From: Actinomycetes bacterium | Lineage (GTDB): Bacteria > Actinomycetota > Actinomycetes > Mycobacteriales > Mycobacteriaceae | DNA length: 9,299 nt | Assembly: GCA_023404955.1 (NCBI GenBank) | Contig: JAEXZY010000159.1 | Location: 1-9,299 of the forward strand | Reading direction: 5' to 3' | Shown: piece after piece, positions 6,059 through 9,299 of the stretch | How positions within the stretch are numbered: position 1 is the first letter of the stretch | Layout of the letters: every line of letters starts with the position of its first letter | Position numbers and translations under genes: made by a program | The notes under the pieces: generated by a model | The model's database searches: none | What the model was told of the DNA's origin: nothing | Seen by the model: the letters and a program-made list of their open reading frames with translations, nothing else

Positions 6059-7423
6059 CTACTGCGTCACGGCGGCCCGCCGGTGGCTCGCGCCGCGGTG
6101 GCGCTCCGGCAGGCGGTCGCCCTCGCCGAAGAACTTCTGGCGGAGCGTGCCCTCGTCGTAGCTCGTGCGGTACCGGCCGCGCTTCTGCAGCTCGGGCACG
6201 ACGAGGTCGGCGAAGTCCGCATACGACTCCGGCGTGACGATGTGCGAGAGGTTCAACCCATCGGCGCCGGACTCGTCGATCCACGCCTCGATCTGGTCGG
6301 CGACCGTCTCCGGCGAGCCGATCGCCAGCGGCGCCGCACCGCCGCCGTTGAGGCGGTCGACGAGGTCGCGCAGCTTCCAGTCGCCGCCGCCGTAGATCTC
6401 AGCAGTCGACTGCACGGCCTGGTTGGGCACGACGCGGATCGGATCATCGAGGTCGTAGACGGACAGGTCGAACCCGAGCCAGCCCGACCACAGCGCGAGC
6501 GCCCCGCGGTGGTCGAGGTAGGAGCGGTATTCGTCGTGCTTGGCCTGCGCCGCCGCGTCCGTCTCCCCGACGATCACGGAGTAGCCGGTGAAGATCTTGA
6601 TGTCTTCGCCGCGCCGGCCTTCGCTCACCGCGCGGCTGCGGATGTCGTCGACCTGGCCCTTCACGATCGCCGCCGTCGGGCCACCGAGGAACACCGCCTC
6701 GGCGTGCTGGGACGCAAAGCGCTTGCCCCGGTCGCTCGTGCCCGCCTGGTAGAGCAGCGGCGTGCGCTGCGGCGACGGCTCCGCGAGATGGATGCCAGGC
6801 ACCGTGAAGTGCTCGCCCTCGTGGTTGATCGGGTGGACCTTCGCCGGGTCGACATAGACGCTGTTCTCGCGGTCGAAGACCACGGCGTCGTCATCCCATG
6901 AGCCCTCCCACAGCTTGTAGAGCACCTCGAGGTACTCGTCGGCGACGTCGTACCGCGTGTCGTGGTCGACCTGGTCGGTCAGCCCGAGGTTCTTCGCGCC
7001 GCTGGACAGGTACGACGTGACGATGTTCCACCCGATCCGCCCCTCGGTCAGGTGGTCGAGCGTCGAGATCCGGCGGGCGAACGGGTACGGATGCTCGAAC
7101 CCGGTCGACGCGGTGACGCCGAACCCGAGGTGCTCCGTGACCGCTGCCATCGCCGACACCAGCAGCAGCGGGTCGTTGACCGGCGTCTGCACGCCGCCGC
7201 GCAGGGCGGTGTCCGGGTTGCCGCCGTAGACGTCGTAGACCCCGAGCACGTCGGCGATGAACAGGCCGTCGAACAGGCCGCGCTCAAGCGTCTGCGCAAG
7301 GTCGGTCCAGTAGCGGATGGTTTTGTACTCGTGCGCGCGGCTGCGCGGATGCCGCCACGTTCCTGCGATCAGGTGCGTGGGGGTGTTCATGTCGAACGCG
7401 TTGACGAGGATGCGCTGGCCCAT
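6059..7423 (-). CDS. DszA/NtaA-family FMN-dependent monooxygenase (luciferase-like, bacterial bilin-type TIM barrel)
   Basis: A 454-residue flavin-dependent oxygenase, very close in length to DszA (453), which opens dibenzothiophene sulfone to a sulfinate using FMNH2 supplied by a separate reductase. Family landmarks: AFDMNTPTHLIAGTWRH at 9-25, the AMAAVTEHLGFG strand/helix at 91-102, TLDHLTEGRIGWNIVTS at 121-137, YQAGTSDRGKRFA at 225-237 and the C-terminal KRGRYRTSYDEGTLR at 414-428. The family also includes nitrilotriacetate, EDTA and dimethylsulfide monooxygenases, so the substrate cannot be read from sequence. The neighbouring DszB-like gene favours an organosulfur compound. The ATG at 7423 has GAAAGGG 7 nt upstream, and family-typical sequence begins within the first ten residues. 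The last 20 residues are basic and unlike DszA. It is the last gene of its operon and lies 63 bp after the desulfinase-like gene. Confidence 0.9.
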   Translation of the reverse strand: MGQRILVNAFDMNTPTHLIAGTWRHPRSRAHEYKTIRYWTDLAQTLERGLFDGLFIADVLGVYDVYGGNPDTALRGGVQTPVNDPLLLVSAMAAVTEHLGFGVTASTGFEHPYPFARRISTLDHLTEGRIGWNIVTSYLSSGAKNLGLTDQVDHDTRYDVADEYLEVLYKLWEGSWDDDAVVFDRENSVYVDPAKVHPINHEGEHFTVPGIHLAEPSPQRTPLLYQAGTSDRGKRFASQHAEAVFLGGPTAAIVKGQVDDIRSRAVSEGRRGEDIKIFTGYSVIVGETDAAAQAKHDEYRSYLDHRGALALWSGWLGFDLSVYDLDDPIRVVPNQAVQSTAEIYGGGDWKLRDLVDRLNGGGAAPLAIGSPETVADQIEAWIDESGADGLNLSHIVTPESYADFADLVVPELQKRGRYRTSYDEGTLRQKFFGEGDRLPERHRGASHRRAAVTQ

Positions 7424-7461
7424 CGGCGGGCCCTTTCGTGGTAGGGGTTGACGTCTGTCGG

Positions 7462-7477
7462 GCAGGGGGATCCCTGC
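7462..7477. repeat. Small intercistronic hairpin
   Basis: GCAGGG and CCCTGC are perfect 6-bp arms around a 4-nt loop, in the 64-bp gap between the desulfinase-like gene and the monooxygenase gene. It may stabilise or partly attenuate the message at this point. This is weak evidence in such GC-rich DNA. Confidence 0.3.
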
Positions 7478-7487
7478 GGCCGGCCGG

Positions 7488-8561
7488 CTACGCTCCGGCG
7501 CCGACGGGGATTCCGGTCTCGAGGAGCTTCTGCGCCTCGGCGAGCGGCCCGTGGTCGATGAACGCGTCCCAGTCGATCGGGCCCGCGAGGAAGCCGTGGC
7601 GCTCGAGCAGGTCGGCCTGTGACTTCAGCGCGGCGATGTTGTCGTCGCCCAGGTCGATCGACAGCTGCTGCGGCAGCGCCTCCGAGAACGCCAGCGGCAG
7701 CAGCGCCTCGGCGATCCCGACCTCGTCGGCGACGATCCGCGTCGCGCCGCTCGGATTGGCCTTCGCCCACTGCCCGCTCTGGATCGTGCGCGCGACGACG
7801 CGGGCGACGAGGTCCGGGCGCGCGTCGAGCAGGTCGCCGGTCACGGTGAAGACCAGCGGCGTGGCGTTGTTGATGCGCTGCTCGCGGCGGTCGAGCGTCG
7901 CGATGTCGAGGACGGTCTTCGCGCCCGTGAAGCCCTGGAGGTTCACGGCGTGGCTGCCCTGGCTGAAGATCACGTCGACCTCGCCGGACTCGAGCGCATT
8001 CGCCTCTTCGCGCTGGAACCCGAGCATGAAGCGCGCGTCCCAGAGCGTCGCGTCGGCCGCCGTGCTGTCGGTCGTGTCGCCGACATACGAGCGGTCGACC
8101 TCCAGCTCCACGAACTCGACGTCATCGACGGTGAGGCCCGCGGCGTCGAGCGCCTTCTCGTAGCCGCGGATCACCGTCGCCCGCCAGAAATCGACCGAGT
8201 CGCTCACGCGCCTCGGGAGCGACAGCCGCTTGCCGCGCAGGTCCTCTGGGCCGTTGATGCCGGAGCCCGGCTTCGCCAGCAGCAGCTCGTGCAGGTCGGT
8301 CCAGGAAAGGCCGATCAGGCGCACGTCGGCGCCGCGCGAGCGCGAGACCAGCGGCGGGATGTTGCCGCCATGGCGGAAGAAGTTGGACTGCGTCTGCTCG
8401 AAGTGCGACTGGCGCACCTTCGGATCGGTCGAGACGGCCAGCGACTGCACGGTGATGCCGTCGCCGGCGAACTCCTCGTCGAGCCAGCCGTTCTGCACGG
8501 CGATCGAAAAGGCCGTGGGGACAGGGCAGCGGGTGTACCAAAGGGTGTCGGTCGAACTCAT
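7488..8561 (-). CDS. DszB-like sulfinate desulfinase (type 2 periplasmic-binding fold; would be auto-annotated as ABC substrate-binding protein)
   Basis: A 357-residue protein with the NMT1/THI5-like binding-protein fold. It starts MSSTDTLWYTRCPVP with no signal peptide or lipobox, so it should stay in the cytosol. From memory it aligns with DszB (2'-hydroxybiphenyl-2-sulfinate desulfinase): DTLxYxxCPVP at the N-terminus and the HGGNIPPL stretch against DszB FGGEIPPL. The DszB active-site residues C27, H60, R70 and G73 correspond to C12, H53, R63 and G66 here, with the +10 and +13 steps from His identical. Such an enzyme hydrolyses a C-S bond of a sulfinate to give sulfite. The ATG at 8561 has GGAGG six nucleotides upstream (8568-8572). 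The gene lies between a ferredoxin and a DszA-family monooxygenase, and no ABC permease or ATPase is present in the window. The alternative is a cytosolic sulfonate-binding or sensor protein. Confidence 0.75.
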   Translation of the reverse strand: MSSTDTLWYTRCPVPTAFSIAVQNGWLDEEFAGDGITVQSLAVSTDPKVRQSHFEQTQSNFFRHGGNIPPLVSRSRGADVRLIGLSWTDLHELLLAKPGSGINGPEDLRGKRLSLPRRVSDSVDFWRATVIRGYEKALDAAGLTVDDVEFVELEVDRSYVGDTTDSTAADATLWDARFMLGFQREEANALESGEVDVIFSQGSHAVNLQGFTGAKTVLDIATLDRREQRINNATPLVFTVTGDLLDARPDLVARVVARTIQSGQWAKANPSGATRIVADEVGIAEALLPLAFSEALPQQLSIDLGDDNIAALKSQADLLERHGFLAGPIDWDAFIDHGPLAEAQKLLETGIPVGAGA

Positions 8562-8633
8562 CGGAAGCCTCCGTGATGCGGGTGGAAACGGGTTGCGGCC
8601 GGGCGGCTGGCGCCGGGCCGTGGGGGAGCCGGC

Positions 8634-8981
8634 CTATTCGAGGCCGGCGAAGACGCGGAAGCTCTCGTCGCGCGTGGAGCCGGGCGTCTGGCCCTTGCCC
8701 CAGCCGATCTCGCGGCGGTAACTGCCGAGCAGGCCCTGGGCGACGAGCGCGTCCTCGTCGTGGAACGCCGACCCGGACGGCGCCGGCTCGGTGAGCGGCG
8801 CCACGAACAGCGCGTCGGTCGGGCACCAGGCCTCGCACATGAAGCAGGTCTGGCAGTCCGACTGGCGCGCGATCACGGGGATGCGCTCCGGCTCAGGGCC
8901 GCGGTCGAAGACGTTCGTCGGGCACGCGCGGATGCACTTGTCGCACCCGATGCAGCGCTCGGTGCTGACGAGCTCGATCAC
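8634..8981 (-). CDS. 2[4Fe-4S] ferredoxin, AprB-like
   Basis: A 115-residue iron-sulfur protein. Cluster motifs are CIGCDKCIRACP (C10, C13, C16, C20) and CQTCFMCEAWCP (C43, C46, C49, C53), both complete. After residue 62 comes a tail of about 53 residues containing GLLGSYRREIGWGKG and ending FRVFAGLE, absent from ordinary small ferredoxins; it may dock onto a partner. A longer open frame reaches 9206, but its extra N-terminus is an arginine/proline-rich shadow of the flavoprotein gene. The GTG at 8979-8981 is chosen because it overlaps the flavoprotein stop by 4 bp (GTGA) and places the first cysteine at residue 10, as in AprB and related ferredoxins. Tight coupling to the flavoprotein suggests a two-subunit complex in which this protein carries electrons to or from the FAD. 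The next gene starts 72 bp downstream. Confidence 0.9.
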   Translation of the reverse strand: MIELVSTERCIGCDKCIRACPTNVFDRGPEPERIPVIARQSDCQTCFMCEAWCPTDALFVAPLTEPAPSGSAFHDEDALVAQGLLGSYRREIGWGKGQTPGSTRDESFRVFAGLE

Positions 8982-9299
8982 GCCGCGAGGGCCGCGGGCT
9001 GCGGCGTGGTCGACGGGCGGGCACTGGGCGCCGCGGGGAGCGGCGCCGTCGAGTGGATCGGCAGGACGGGATCGGGCTTCGACCAGATCTCGTCGAGCCC
9101 GCCGACGAGCCGGCGCTGCTGCTGGCCCGGGTCGGGCGCGGCGGCGTCGACACGGCGGTGCATGCCGCGGCTCTCGTCGCGCTCGAGGGCCGCGGCATAC
9201 ATCCACCGCGCGTGGGCGACCATCGCCGCGGCCTCGCGCGCCCGCAGCGCGGCGGTCGGTTCATCGCCACCGGCCAGGCCCGCGCGGACCTGCGTCCAC
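8978..9299 (-). CDS. C-terminal part of a fumarate reductase/AprA-like FAD flavoprotein (start beyond the window)
   Basis: The last 106 codons of a gene running in from the right edge. The stretch ALERDESRGMHRRVD (9146-9190) is the C-terminal helix signature of the SdhA/FrdA/AprA/NadB flavoprotein family (usually ALxRxESRGxHxRxDxP). It is preceded by a helical AREAAAMVAHARWMYA segment and followed by the GLDEIWSKPDP and LPIHSTAP stretches. The last 20 or so residues are alanine/proline/threonine-rich and look disordered. The catalytic and FAD-binding parts are outside the window, so the reaction cannot be told. The 4-bp overlap with the ferredoxin gene recalls the alpha/beta arrangement of adenylylsulfate reductase (AprAB), which supports the AprA-like reading over a quinone-linked succinate dehydrogenase. 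Confidence 0.8.
   Translation of the reverse strand, partial: WTQVRAGLAGGDEPTAALRAREAAAMVAHARWMYAAALERDESRGMHRRVDAAAPDPGQQQRRLVGGLDEIWSKPDPVLPIHSTAPLPAAPSARPSTTPQPAALAA

Noticed and set aside
5733..6284. Open frames on both strands across the 5790-6059 spacer
   Set aside because: Arg/Pro/Gly/Ala-rich translations with no motif that run into the real monooxygenase gene in other frames. The inverted-repeat content explains the composition.
7488..8561. ABC transporter periplasmic binding protein for sulfonates or taurine
   Set aside because: No signal peptide or lipobox, and no permease or ATPase in the window. The DszB catalytic residues are present. Kept only as an alternative in the feature entry.
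8562..8633. Regulatory stem-loop in the gap between the ferredoxin and the desulfinase-like gene
   Set aside because: The gap is very GC-rich and many short pairings are possible, none long or regular enough to call.
8982..9206. N-terminal extension of the ferredoxin to a 190-residue protein
   Set aside because: The extra sequence is arginine/proline/alanine-rich, lies wholly over the flavoprotein C-terminus in another frame, and resembles no ferredoxin domain. The GTG at 8981 fits the family better.

Overview
The window looks like chromosomal DNA from a high-GC mycolic-acid actinomycete, most likely a fast-growing Mycobacterium/Mycolicibacterium. Three things point there: a DesA3-type fatty-acid desaturase paired with its own flavin/iron-sulfur reductase, a metY-metX-methyltransferase operon laid out as in mycobacteria (Rv3340-Rv3341-Rv3342 of M. 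tuberculosis), and a SAM-IV riboswitch in front of metY that closely resembles the mycobacterial examples I remember. These comparisons are from memory, not from a search.

Layout. Positions 66-2410 (+ strand): a two-gene operon in which an NAD(P)H-ferredoxin-type oxidoreductase feeds electrons to a membrane acyl desaturase. It converges head-on, with only 4 bp between stop codons, on positions 2415-5616 (- strand): metY (O-acetylhomoserine sulfhydrylase), metX (homoserine O-acetyltransferase) and a class I SAM-dependent methyltransferase. These three are read in that order and joined by 4-bp GTGA stop/start overlaps. The leader at 5617-5789 carries the SAM-IV riboswitch (5656-5775) and a likely promoter. 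Positions 5790-6058 hold no gene but contain several inverted repeats, including an 18-bp GC-rich stem that may end transcription of the upstream operon.

Positions 6059-9299 (- strand) are the accessory-looking part. Read from the right edge leftwards they encode the C-terminus of a fumarate-reductase/AprA-like flavoprotein, a 2[4Fe-4S] ferredoxin overlapping it by 4 bp, a protein that would usually be called an ABC substrate-binding protein, and a DszA/NtaA-family FMN-dependent monooxygenase. The binding-protein-like gene has no signal peptide. It keeps the Cys, His, Arg and Gly that form the active site of the sulfinate desulfinase DszB, with His, Arg and Gly at the DszB spacing. I therefore read the operon as an organosulfur desulfurization system: the monooxygenase cleaves a C-S bond, the desulfinase releases sulfite, and the flavoprotein/ferredoxin pair has an unknown redox role. 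No DszC-like or flavin reductase gene is seen in the window.

Taken together, the right half would free inorganic sulfur from an organic source, and the centre would build it into homocysteine/methionine under SAM feedback. That two such operons lie next to each other in the same orientation is seen directly; that they cooperate is inference. No tRNA, rRNA, CRISPR array, transposase or phage gene was found.
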